DNA of 42,760 nucleotides from Paractinoplanes rishiriensis. Its GTDB lineage: Bacteria; Actinomycetota; Actinomycetes; Mycobacteriales; Micromonosporaceae. This document shows, piece by piece, positions 1 to 8,480 of this stretch. The position numbers and the translations under genes were made by a program. The notes under the pieces are model-generated. The model did not search any database, was not told the origin of the DNA, and saw only the letters and a program-made list of their open reading frames with translations. Numbering within the stretch: the stretch's first letter is position 1; each line of letters begins with the position of its first letter. The stretch lies in contig NZ_BOMV01000046.1 in assembly GCF_016862375.1 (NCBI RefSeq), forward strand, positions 1 through 42,760, given 5' to 3'.

Positions 1-133
1 GGGAGCCGGGAGCCGGGAGCCGGGAGCCGGGAGCCGGGAGCCGGGAGCCGGGAGCCGGGAGCCGGGAGCCGGGAGCCGGGAGCCGGTAGCCGGGAGCCGG
101 GAGCCGGGAGCCGGGAGCCGGGAGCCGGGAGCC
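1..133. repeat. Heptanucleotide tandem array (GGGAGCC) x19
   Basis: Nineteen head-to-tail copies of GGGAGCC fill the left end. One unit (85-91) differs, reading GGTAGCC. The array probably continues left of the window. GGG tracts separated by four bases satisfy the usual G-quadruplex pattern (four G3 tracts, loops of 1-7) many times over on this strand. The array ends one base before a parS site. No reading frame through it looks like a gene. Confidence 0.97.
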
Positions 134-134
134 G

Positions 135-148
135 GTTTCACGTGAAAC
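135..148. promoter_or_regulatory. parS site 1 (ParB-binding centromere site)
   Basis: GTTTCACGTGAAAC is the perfect 14-bp palindrome recognised by chromosomal ParB in Streptomyces, Bacillus and most bacteria. It abuts the G-rich heptamer array. Together with the two sites near 2.8-2.9 kb it places the window inside the origin-proximal ParB domain. Confidence 0.95.
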
Positions 149-2770
149 GGCCGAACCTCGTAGTGGCCGTCGAGTCGCTCCGGTTCCGTCCCTGCGCCCC
201 CAAACTCGAACCCGGAGACCGGCCAACCGCCCTCGGCGATTCGCGGTCGCGCTCGAACGGACCTTCAATCTCAAGGGGGTTCTTGCGTTGGTGACCGCGG
301 GCGCCGGCCGTTGTCCAGCGGGGCACGACATAGGCAGCTTCGACATAGCTCGCGGGCGCGTGTCACATCCTCCGGCCGAGGCGACCTGCCTAAGGAAAGT
401 AGTTGGCTAGCGCGGGGCGTCCGCCGGGCATGCTGTAGCTGGTTGGCCCGCGCGCGGAAGCATCAGCGCGTCATGGGGTACGGCAGAGGTTCTGGTTGGG
501 TGTATGTCCGGGCGCGGAGTAGTGCGCGGTCCGATGGGTGGGGAGCGGCGCGCGGTTTGGCCGTCCGGCGGTGAGAGAAATATGGGTCTGGGATTTTGTC
601 TAGCTTGGCAATCATGGCTCGACATGCGTGATCGGCACAGCCCCGCGGGGCGGTAGGGGAATGCCGATAAGCCGGCCGTGGATCTTCGGGGCGCGCTGGT
701 GTCTGTGTGGCTGTTCTGGCCGAGTCCTGTATCGGCAGGTTGTTGAGGGAAGTCCTGGGCGGAGCTGGGTTGGCCATGCCTGTCGCACGCACCGCGAAGC
801 TGGGTGTCAGTTGCTGACGGGACATGCCGCCCGTCAGTGGCGTGGGGGCGAGGCGTCGCGCGCGAATTAGGTCAGGCATGACCGTTAGCTGCCATCGTTC
901 GTTGGCGACTACGTGTGTGGGTGACCCGATGCCTGGTCCGCGGGAAGTTCGTGCCGGCACCTGACCGCGGATTTGGACGGCCCCGAAAAAGAGAGCTGGA
1001 TCCTCGCCCGGCGCATCGCGAAGGACAGCACTGCGCCGGGCGGTCGCTGGGAATTGGCGGTGCGAGAGCGGTGCGGGATCAGATCCGCATGCCGTCAACG
1101 TCGGAACTCGGGTGTGGCGCGAGGATCCGAGGTACCAGGCCGCGATCGGCGCGGACTTGCCCGGATCGTAAGGATGCGATTCCAAGATGGCGATGTCCGG
1201 TCGGAGTTCAGGGCTCGCTCTAGCGGTGCCGAGACGCGAGGCCTCTGAGGTTTCGATCGCCGCCACCCAAGTGTCTGTTCAAGCGAGGTTGCCGGGACGC
1301 GAACGGGGGCTGTGCTGGTGGTCGCAGCAGCGATTCGCGGGCGGGCCGGCAGGGCTGCGAAGGTCAACCCGTGGTCCGCATACCCGAAGCAGATGCGGAC
1401 CGGCCGGCCAGGATAGGCAACGAAATCCTGGCCTCTGGAACTGGTGGCCTGAGCCCTCGCAGCGGTGGTGGCGAGAGCTGACGCCGAGCCAGCCGCACCG
1501 TGCGGCACTGGAGGTGCGTGGGATGGGCGGCGCCCGATCTCCGATGCTGGCGTGCACTCGGGGTGAGAGTCACCACGGCTGGAGCGCGGTAGCGGTCTGC
1601 TTCCTTGGGCGGGATCGGCGGGCTGGCACTCGCAGCGGCTCCGATGAACGCGTATCTGACCGCCGGTAGAACTCGGCCGGTCTGCTGGCTACCTACATCC
1701 CAGATCACGATCGGGCCGGTGCGCACTCGCTGAACCATCGGGCAAATCGACGTGGGGGTTCACGCTGTTCCACTAGTGGTCGCACAGGCGCCCAAGGCAA
1801 GCACCTGCGCGCAATCGTGTTCGATGAAACGGGTTGTGCCGGATGATCGCGAGGAGAACGGGGGAGGCAATGTAGGCCACCCCGACGACGGGGATATCAG
1901 GGTGCGACGCACTGGGCGGAACACCACCGATCGATGGCGGGCGGCTGCGGTGGCCCGGGCGTCGGCGATCGCGGTGGAGGGCATGGTGTCCGGGCCAGTC
2001 CTGCGCAGGTCGCCGGGTCTCGGTGTCGGCGGCCAAGTGCGTCAGCGCCGTACCCGTTATGCGTGACTCGGTAGGCGCTGAGGCGGCGGGCGTGAGCGGG
2101 TTTGGGATCGGCCATTGGTAAGCAAACCTGGACTGCCGACGGGCGGGGCAACCCCTGAGCGCAGCCTGTCCTGGGTCGCTATCGGGCTATGCGGGGGTGG
2201 GGTCAGCCTCGTGCCGGCGCGGCGCGGCGTACACGAGCGACTTTCTCCACTGCGCGATTAGGCGGCGGGCGCTAGCGCGACGTCGCCGAACGCTCCTGGC
2301 GGGGTTGACCGGACCTGAAGAAGACGGCCGACAGGTGTCTGTCGACGCCTCTTCGCCTCGGTGCCGGCGCACCGCGCAGATGGAGGCTGCGGTCGGCCTA
2401 TAGGAACTACGCGTCTCCGCCGAGCAACTTCCGCCTGCGTCGCGCTCCATGTTGTCGGCGTCGTCTGCCACCGTGACCGCTCGAAGGGTGCCCAAAGGGC
2501 CAGCCGTAGGTTGGTGCTGACGTCTCGAGGCTGGGCAGGACTGGGACATGCGTAGGGCCAGGGGATGGTCGCATTGAGGGGCCCGGAAACGGCCGTGAGG
2601 ACGTCTCATCTCGCGCTTGGGTGCGGATGTGAAAGTGAGCCAATCTCAGACGGGTGTGGCGTAATGGCCATCTGGCCGGCGTTCCCGAGGAGACCGATAC
2701 CGGTGTGCGACGCGGCAGGGTGATGTGCCTTCTCGGCCTGCATGTCGAGGGGTGGTGCATCCGTGAGGGC
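149..2770. other. Gene-free spacer of about 2.6 kb
   Basis: Open frames occur on both strands, as expected in GC-rich DNA. Their translations are rich in Arg, Ser and Pro, show no recognisable domain, membrane segment or family motif, and lack good ribosome-binding sites. I see no tRNA, rRNA or transposase remnant. It may be a long intergenic segment next to the off-window parB, or badly decayed sequence. Confidence 0.6.
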
Positions 2771-2818
2771 CTTTATCCACAGGCTGTGGGTAAAGCCTGT
2801 GAGAAACGGGTGGGCGCC

Positions 2819-2832
2819 GTTTCACGTGAAAC
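2819..2832. promoter_or_regulatory. parS site 2
   Basis: Perfect GTTTCACGTGAAAC palindrome between DnaA boxes at 2785 and 2864. Confidence 0.95.
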
Positions 2833-2896
2833 GGCGCCGATGTGGTGGACGTCGTCCACGGGTGTATCCACAGGGGCTGCACGCGTTCTACGTCGC

Positions 2897-2910
2897 GTTT
2901 CACGTGAAAC
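2897..2910. promoter_or_regulatory. parS site 3
   Basis: Perfect GTTTCACGTGAAAC palindrome, 64 bp after parS 2 and 9 bp before the tandem TGTGGATAA DnaA boxes. Confidence 0.95.
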
Positions 2911-3079
2911 GAGCCAGCCTGTGGATAACTTCTGTGGATAACTTTGCGAGTTGTGCGGTGCCCACGGACGGTGATGGGTATCGACATTGATCTGGTCGCT
3001 CGATCGGCTGACCGGGTGTTACCCACAGTGTCGAAAATTGACCCGGGACAGTGGGTCTGGCCTGGGCTAAGGTCACGTC

Positions 3080-4222
3080 GTGCGCGACAACACGGTTCCC
3101 TTGCCCGACTTCACGCGTTGGCCGTCGTTTCCCTTTGAAGGGGACATGAGGGTCAAGCCGCTCGCTGCCCCGGTCGAAGTCGAGCCGCCGCGAAGCGGTG
3201 AGGACGCCGCCGAGTGCGTTGCGTGCGGCACGCCCGACGGCTCTTACATCTGGGTTTCTGAGCGGTGGCGCGTCCGCACGATGGATCGCCCTACCGGGCT
3301 ACCGATGGTTCTCATCCTGGAGTGCCGTTCGCACCTGGACCTGGGGGACCTGCCGAACCTGCTGGCGGCGGAACTCGGTGTCATGACGGTCCGACTCGAG
3401 CGCGCGATTCGATCGCTGGACGGCGTCGCCCGCGTACACGTCAATCGATGGGGTGATGGGTCCGCGCACCTGCACCTCTGGTTCCTCGCCCGGCCCTATG
3501 GCCGGCTGCAGTTGCGGGGCACGTTCCTGTCGCTGTGGGACGACATTCTGCCGGTGATTCCGGAGCAGCAGTGGCGGGAAAATCTGGCATTGGTGGCGGC
3601 CTGGTTGGCGGAGTTCGGTGGGCAGGCGATTGCCGAGCCGCCGCACATTCAGTGGCAGGCGCCGTCGACGTTCACCGTCTCGCCGGATGCCGGGGCGGCT
3701 GGAGCTGGCTTTGACGCCGAAGAGGATCTCGGAACGGGGCAAGGGGGCGCTGGGCAGCAAGAAGCAGACGTGGATCCCGGGACTGACGCCGACCCTGGAA
3801 CGGGCGAGGGTTCGGATGAACGTGGTCGTGGGCAGGTTGGGCCGCAAGCGGACGCCGAGTCGGGTGGTCGGCCAGGGCTCGGTGGCATGGCCGGGATAGG
3901 CGATGAGGCTGGGCCCAGCAACGAAACCGGATCCAGCAATGAAGCCGGATCCAGCAATATAACCGGGCCGGGCGTTGGGGCTCGGGACGCGGAACCAGGA
4001 ACGCAGAACGCGGCCAATACGGAGGTCGGTGCTGTGGTGGAAGGTGAGCCCCGTGCCGACGCGACGGTCGTAAGAGACCGTGACGAGGGCACAGCTACGG
4101 ACGGCGAGTCGACCGCGGTAGACGACCGCCGGCCGGCCACGCTAGGCGACCTCGGAAACCCGGCGACAGTGCCCCATCCGCGCCCCCCGACGCCGCAGCG
4201 ACAGCCGCAGGCCACAACCTAG
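3080..4222 (+). CDS. HIT-like protein with degenerate triad and disordered C-terminal tail
   Basis: 380 aa from a GTG start. No Shine-Dalgarno is visible, but TAAGGT at 3068-3073 sits six bases upstream, which suggests a leaderless transcript. Residues 46-140 follow the histidine-triad layout: a CxxC knuckle (C46, C49), a strand-rich core, a conserved-looking His at 85, and the terminal motif SAHLHLWF, where HIT enzymes have HxHxHxx. The first two His (130, 132) are kept and the third is Trp134. Residues from about 205 to 380 are low-complexity, rich in Gly, Glu, Asp and Ala, with short repeats of the type GSSNEAGSSN. Its place between the expected parB and cwlM, convergent with cwlM, matches Rv3916c of M. 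tuberculosis; that equivalence is inference. Substrate unknown. Confidence 0.75.
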   Translation: MRDNTVPLPDFTRWPSFPFEGDMRVKPLAAPVEVEPPRSGEDAAECVACGTPDGSYIWVSERWRVRTMDRPTGLPMVLILECRSHLDLGDLPNLLAAELGVMTVRLERAIRSLDGVARVHVNRWGDGSAHLHLWFLARPYGRLQLRGTFLSLWDDILPVIPEQQWRENLALVAAWLAEFGGQAIAEPPHIQWQAPSTFTVSPDAGAAGAGFDAEEDLGTGQGGAGQQEADVDPGTDADPGTGEGSDERGRGQVGPQADAESGGRPGLGGMAGIGDEAGPSNETGSSNEAGSSNITGPGVGARDAEPGTQNAANTEVGAVVEGEPRADATVVRDRDEGTATDGESTAVDDRRPATLGDLGNPATVPHPRPPTPQRQPQATT

Positions 4223-4647
4223 AGGCCGGCGCGGAAGCATCGGTAGGCGCTGGCGCGGCCGCACAGGGCGATTTTGCTGGTGAGCACGGGAGCCGTTTGT
4301 AGGCGAGTTTTAGAGCCAACCCAGGTGGTTCGGCATGATCAATGTCGGTGTGTTTGAGAGCCACCCCGTCGCGAGTCAAAGTCTCTGCCGGCGCTATGAC
4401 CCGCCGTGTTCGGCCGTGCTTTCCAGGCGTTGGCGGGTGAGTGCGAGCATGTCGATCAGCCAGCCGGGTCCGCCGGTGTATGTCCCTGGCGCGGAGGAGT
4501 GCGTCGAGCTCGCGTGGATGGGGGAGAGAACCCATGCGCGCGATCCGCAGCGCGAGAATATACGTGTCGATCAGGGAGGCATGGTTGATCCGGCTGCGTG
4601 GTCGTGGCATCAAGCGGAAGTCAGTGCAGTCATGGTTCGGATGTTCC
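4223..4647. other. Intergenic stretch without recognisable gene
   Basis: About 425 bp. Short frames exist on both strands, including a leftward one overlapping the HIT-like gene, but none has a recognisable family or a good ribosome-binding site. No RNA gene or clear terminator seen. Confidence 0.5.
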
Positions 4648-5046
4648 GTGCCTGCTGACCTGCGCCTCGTTTCCAGCGACGAACTGGTGACACTGATCAG
4701 CACCGCTAAGCGGCGAGGGTTCAGCCGCACGGCGAAGGGTCTCCACCCACAAGGTGGGGAGACATTCGCCGTGCTCCCTTACCTCTACGAGGGTTCCCCA
4801 GAGGCTTCGTGGATCTGCCTGATCCTCCACGTCAACGGCTGGACAGAACCGCCTGATTCCCGGCCTGAGGTCACCTTCGGCCGCCTCGACATTGCCCTGG
4901 CTGACTTCGGCTCCCTGCGACGTGCCAGACGGCGCCAACGAGATCAGCTACTCCACTGGACAACGTGGCTCGCCTTCAGCCGCAGCCAAACGGTCCCCGC
5001 GGCTGGTGCCGAAACTCAGCGACACCAGCCGGGAAGTGCGCAGTAA
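4648..5046 (+). CDS. Small orphan protein of unknown function
   Basis: Chosen start is the in-frame GTG at 4648, giving 132 aa; the frame is open further upstream, but there its translation turns into Arg/Ser-rich noise. The stretch from SSDELVTLISTAKRRGF through LILHVNGWTEPPDSRPEV to QLLHWTTWLAFS reads like a genuine globular protein with alternating hydrophobic residues and several Trp. I do not recognise the family. Third codon positions are clearly less GC-rich than in the neighbouring core genes, which fits an acquired or decaying gene. No strong Shine-Dalgarno precedes the GTG. It could be a fragment of a larger gene whose 5' end has degenerated. Confidence 0.4.
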   Translation: MPADLRLVSSDELVTLISTAKRRGFSRTAKGLHPQGGETFAVLPYLYEGSPEASWICLILHVNGWTEPPDSRPEVTFGRLDIALADFGSLRRARRRQRDQLLHWTTWLAFSRSQTVPAAGAETQRHQPGSAQ

Positions 5047-5326
5047 GGCCCCGGCCCAGTCGGCATGGCGCGGTGACAGCGCGGTGTGGGAATCAGACGG
5101 TCGGCGTGGGACGGTTACAGCGCTGTGTGGGGACCAGGCGTGTCGGCGCGTCGGGGGATGCGGGCTGGCTCGGTATACCTAAGGACGGCGGCGGTAGAGG
5201 CTTATCCGGCGAGATCGGAATAACGCGGTGCTGGACGGCTCGCTGTGGGGAACGTCGCCGCGCTCGGCAGATCGTGTCGAAGCCTCGCGTGCACCAAGGG
5301 CGGCCCAGTGCCGCGACAGGCCGGCC

Positions 5327-6304
5327 CTACCCTTCCCGGGAGCGCGCCACCGCCCGCCCCACCAGCGTCGCCAAGATGCGTCCCAGATCCATCCCCGCCG
5401 CCTGCACCGCCAGCGGCAGCAACGACGTCTCCGTCAAGCCCGGTGACACATTGATGCCCAGCACCTGCGGTGAACCGTCCTCAGCCACGATCAGATCCAC
5501 CCGGGACAGGTCGCGTAGGCCCAACGCCTTGTGGGCCGCCAGCGCCGTCTCCGCCACCCTGGCCGCGACCTCCTCGTCCAACCGGGCCGGCGCGTGCCAC
5601 GTGGTCAGGCCGGCCGTGTAACGGGCCGCATAGTCGTACACGCCGTCGCGCGGGACGATCTCTACTGCAGGGAGCGCCTGCGGGCCCGCGCCCAGGTCGA
5701 CGATCGAGACCGCCACGTCGGCGCCGGGCACGTAACGTTCGACCAGCGCCGTTGAGTCGTACGCGAAACAACCCACCATCGCTGCCGGCAGGGCCGCATC
5801 CTCCCGGACCACCGCGGCGCCCAGGCCCGAACCGCCCTGGGCCGGTTTGACCATCAGCGGCAGGCCCAGGCGGTTGACGATGCGGTCGAGCACCGCCACG
5901 GCGCCCAGCTCGGAGAACCTGTCGTGCGGCAGCGCCACCCAGTCGGGCGTCGGGATGTCGGCCTCGCGCAGCATCGACTTGGCCGACGGCTTGTCCCAGG
6001 CCATCCGGGCCGCCTGGGCGTCGCAGCCCACGTACGGGACGCCGCAGAGGTCCAGCACCCCGCGCAGCGAACCGTCCTCGCCGGTGGCGCCGTGCAGGGC
6101 GATCACCACCGCGTCCGGCGGGTCTTCCTGGAGGGCCGGCAGCAGCGACACGTCGGCGTCGCGCATTTCGGCCGTGACGCCCACCGCGCGCAGCGCGTCG
6201 AGCACCCGGCGACCGGAACGCAGCGACACGTCCCGCTCGTAGGAGAGGCCACCGGCCAGAACCATCACGCGCACTTCGTCACCCACACCCATGGAAGTGA
6301 TCAT
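5327..6304 (-). CDS. ddl: D-alanine--D-alanine ligase-like ATP-grasp protein
   Basis: 325 aa, close to the normal Ddl length. Ddl joins two D-Ala with ATP for peptidoglycan precursors in the cytoplasm. Visible family motifs: VLAGGLSYERDVSL (residues 16-28), HGATGEDGSLRGVL (71-84), the ATP-grasp lysine in MVKPAQGGSGLG (K153) and SRVD (R268, D270). The C-terminal metal site reads GINVSPGLT, where Ddl enzymes have E-x-N-x-x-P-G: the Glu (E270 of E. coli DdlB) is Gly283, while Asn285 is kept. The start ATG overlaps the TGA of the upstream aminotransferase by 4 bp (ATGA), so translation is probably coupled; an in-frame ATG at 6292 is an alternative. A second, canonical ddl probably exists elsewhere, so this copy may be specialised or impaired. 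Confidence 0.85.
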   Translation of the reverse strand: MITSMGVGDEVRVMVLAGGLSYERDVSLRSGRRVLDALRAVGVTAEMRDADVSLLPALQEDPPDAVVIALHGATGEDGSLRGVLDLCGVPYVGCDAQAARMAWDKPSAKSMLREADIPTPDWVALPHDRFSELGAVAVLDRIVNRLGLPLMVKPAQGGSGLGAAVVREDAALPAAMVGCFAYDSTALVERYVPGADVAVSIVDLGAGPQALPAVEIVPRDGVYDYAARYTAGLTTWHAPARLDEEVAARVAETALAAHKALGLRDLSRVDLIVAEDGSPQVLGINVSPGLTETSLLPLAVQAAGMDLGRILATLVGRAVARSREG

Positions 6305-7605
6305 GCCAAGTCGGGGCCGGGGGCATCGGCGGCGACCGCGCCCCGGCGGCGGTGGTGCGGCGCGGCGGTGCCGAAGACCGCGCGCATCGCGAGTTCCTGC
6401 TGCATCACGCCGGAGAGGCGGCGCACGCCCTCACGCAGCCGCTCGGGCGTCGCGTACGAGAAATTGAGCCGCATGTTGCCCGTGCCGGTGCCGTCCGCGT
6501 AGAAGCCCGTGCCGGGCACGTACGCCACCCGCGCCGCGATCGCCCGCGGCATCATCGCCTTGGAGTCGAGACCCTCGGGCAGCGTCACCCAGACGAACAG
6601 GCCGCCGGTCGGATGGGTCCAGGCGGTGCCGGCCGGCATCAGGTCGCGCAGGGCCGTCACCAGCGCGTCGCGGCGTTCCCGGTACAGCTCGCGATACGTC
6701 TTGACCTGCTCGCGCCACGGCATGTTGGTGAGGTACTGGGTTACCGCGCCCTGGGCGAATGCGCTCGGGCACAGCACGTTGGCCTCGCTCATCATGACAA
6801 GCTTTTCCCGTACGGCGTGCGGGGCCAGAATCCAGCCCACCCGCAGACCCGGCGCGAACGTCTTGGAGAACGTGCTGACGTAGAACACCCCGTCGTGCCG
6901 GCGGGCCCGCAGCGGCAGCGGCGCGTCGCCCTCGAACGACAACATGCCGTACGGGTCGTCCTCGACCACCAGCAGACCGGCCCGCTCGCAGATGTCGAGC
7001 ACCTGCTCGCGGCGTTCCTCGGACAGGGTGACGCCGGCCGGATTTTGGAACGTCGGGATCGTGTAGAGGAACTTGGCCCGGCGCCCGGAGCGGGCCACCG
7101 CGGCGATCGACTCCTCGAGTGCTGCCGGGATCAGTCCCTCGTCGTCCATTGCCACGTGCACGACCTGTGCCTGGGCAGCCTGGAACACCCCGAGTGCACC
7201 GACGTAACTCGGTCCCTCGGCGAGCACCACGTCACCCGGGTCCAGGAACAGACGTGCCAGCAGGTCGATCGCCTGCTGACCGCCGACCGTGACCACCACG
7301 TCATCCGGGGAGGCGCCGTTGATGCCGGAGAGCGCCATCACCTCGCAGATGCGTTCGCGCAGGTCGATCGTGCCCTGGCCGATGCCGTACTGGAGGCTGG
7401 ACGCGCCGTGCTCGGCGGCGAGCCGGCCGAGCATCTCGCCGACCGCGTCGAGCGGGAGGGCGGAGATGTACGGGGAGCCACCTGCCAGCGAGACGACCTC
7501 GGGACGACTGGCGACGGCGAACAGTGCGCGGATCTCGGAGGTGGTCATCCCCCGCACACGTCGCGCGTACAAATCGGTGTAGTCGTCCTGGGTCGTGCCG
7601 GTCAT
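6301..7605 (-). CDS. PLP-dependent aminotransferase, class I/II (MocR/LysN type)
   Basis: 434 aa fold-type I aminotransferase. The PLP lysine is K248 in STFSKTFAPGLRVGW. The cofactor pocket shows VTVGGQQAIDLL (residues 106-115), TIPTFQNPAGVTLS (182-195, Asn188) and VVEDDPYG (213-220). The protein resembles 2-aminoadipate/kynurenine-type transaminases and the C-terminal domain of MocR regulators. It has no N-terminal GntR helix-turn-helix, so it should be an enzyme and not a regulator. Substrate cannot be deduced. It is the first gene of a two-gene unit with the overlapping ddl-like gene, which suggests a link to amino-acid or D-amino-acid supply for the wall. It is divergent from the GNAT gene; a dyad lies in the shared upstream region. 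Confidence 0.88.
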   Translation of the reverse strand: MTGTTQDDYTDLYARRVRGMTTSEIRALFAVASRPEVVSLAGGSPYISALPLDAVGEMLGRLAAEHGASSLQYGIGQGTIDLRERICEVMALSGINGASPDDVVVTVGGQQAIDLLARLFLDPGDVVLAEGPSYVGALGVFQAAQAQVVHVAMDDEGLIPAALEESIAAVARSGRRAKFLYTIPTFQNPAGVTLSEERREQVLDICERAGLLVVEDDPYGMLSFEGDAPLPLRARRHDGVFYVSTFSKTFAPGLRVGWILAPHAVREKLVMMSEANVLCPSAFAQGAVTQYLTNMPWREQVKTYRELYRERRDALVTALRDLMPAGTAWTHPTGGLFVWVTLPEGLDSKAMMPRAIAARVAYVPGTGFYADGTGTGNMRLNFSYATPERLREGVRRLSGVMQQELAMRAVFGTAAPHHRRRGAVAADAPGPDLA

Positions 7606-7660
7606 CCGGCTCTCACCTCACCTTTCGAAACGAAGGAAGTAGGTCGATCCTAATCGGCGT

Positions 7661-7699
7661 GGGCATCGAGGTCTCCGGGTTAACCCCGTCGAGATGCCC
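7661..7699. promoter_or_regulatory. Imperfect dyad in the divergent aminotransferase/GNAT spacer
   Basis: Outer arms GGGCATC (7661-7667) and GATGCCC (7693-7699) flank an inner palindrome GGGTTAACCC (7677-7686). The position, between two divergent genes, would suit an operator. No regulator can be assigned. Confidence 0.35.
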
Positions 7700-7808
7700 G
7701 ACCTGGTCCCGTTCATGGGATTTGCGGCGTAGGATCACGCCGGGGCGCGGGCTAGGCACGTGGACAGGACCGTGCTCGAAACTGGTCGCCTGCTCTAGGG
7801 GGATTGCA

Positions 7809-8480
7809 GTGTCGCGACGCCTCGTCAACCTCACCCTGGACACCCTCGAGGATCTGCCCCGGCCGTGCCGGCAGTGCGTCTACTGGGAACTCGACCCGGT
7901 GGCCGCCGAGCGGGCCTGCGCGTCCGGTGATCCGGGCCTGGAGAAGGAGGCGTGGGTGTCGCAGACGCTTCTGGAGTGGGGTTCCTGCGGCAAATTGGCG
8001 TACGTGGACGGCATGCCCGCCGGATTTGTCATGTACGCGCCGCCCGCGTACGTGCCTCGCTCGATGGCCTTTCCGACGTCGCCGGTGAGCGCCGACGCCG
8101 CCCTGCTGATGACCGCGCACGTGGTGGCCGCATTCGCCGGCGGCGGCCTGGGCCGGATGCTGGTGCAGGGCGTGGCCCGTGATCTGACCAAGCGGGGCGT
8201 GAAGGCGATCGAGTCGTTCGGCGACGCGAAGTTCGGCGAGGCGGATGACGACGAACGGCACGGTGGCTGTGTGGCACCGGTCGATTTCTTCCTGTCCGTC
8301 GGCTTTAAGACCGTACGCCCGCATCCTCGCTATCCGCGACTTCGCCTCGAGCTCCGCACCGCCCTTTCGTGGAAGTCCGACGTCGAGTACGCGCTCGAGA
8401 AGCTCCTCGGCTCGATGAGCCCGGAGACGCTGTTGCGCCCGGTCCGGCCGGCCCCCGCGACCCGCAGCGTGGAAAATTAG
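7809..8480 (+). CDS. GNAT family N-acetyltransferase
   Basis: 223 aa from a GTG start preceded by AGGGGGA, an adequate ribosome-binding site; the frame upstream has none. An N-terminal Cys pair (CRQC, about residues 19-22) is followed by a GNAT fold. FVMYAPPAYVPRSMAFP forms the core strands, and VVAAFAGGGLGRMLVQGVARDL is the acetyl-CoA pyrophosphate loop (GGGLGR, in place of the usual Q/RxxGxG/A). VDFFLSVGFKTVRPHP is the typical C-terminal strand. Proteins of this kind sit beside cwlM and parB in many actinomycetes; their acceptor is unknown. The stop codon overlaps that of cwlM, which runs the opposite way (TAG 8478-8480 against TAA 8477-8479). Confidence 0.85.
   Translation: MSRRLVNLTLDTLEDLPRPCRQCVYWELDPVAAERACASGDPGLEKEAWVSQTLLEWGSCGKLAYVDGMPAGFVMYAPPAYVPRSMAFPTSPVSADAALLMTAHVVAAFAGGGLGRMLVQGVARDLTKRGVKAIESFGDAKFGEADDDERHGGCVAPVDFFLSVGFKTVRPHPRYPRLRLELRTALSWKSDVEYALEKLLGSMSPETLLRPVRPAPATRSVEN

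Larger units (their letters stand above)
2773..3027. other. DnaA-box cluster interleaved with parS
   Basis: Perfect DnaA boxes (TTATCCACA) lie at 2773-2781 (+), 2920-2928 (-) and 2933-2941 (-). One-mismatch boxes lie at 2785-2793 (-, TTACCCACA), 2864-2872 (+, GTATCCACA) and 3019-3027 (+, TTACCCACA). The first two form an inverted pair three bases apart. The two at 2920-2941 sit in a perfect 13-bp tandem repeat, CTGTGGATAACTT (2919-2931 and 2932-2944). Two parS sites lie inside the cluster. dnaA and dnaN are not in the window, so this may be a satellite or titration cluster, not the classical oriC. No obvious AT-rich unwinding element is present. Confidence 0.8.

Noticed and set aside
1..133. 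CRISPR array
   Set aside because: The repeat is seven bases with no spacers and no cas genes nearby; it is a simple satellite.
463..1266. 267-codon leftward open frame
   Set aside because: Its translation is Arg/Pro/Ser-rich with no domain or membrane pattern and no good ribosome-binding site. Long chance frames are normal at this GC content.
2773..3027. Calling this cluster the chromosomal oriC outright
   Set aside because: dnaA and dnaN are not in the window, the box number is low for an actinomycete oriC, and no AT-rich unwinding region is evident.
4095..4730. Leftward frame overlapping the HIT-like gene, with a protein-like middle section
   Set aside because: A third of it is antisense to the HIT-like tail, no family is recognisable, and the rightward frame at 4648 overlaps it and looks more coding.
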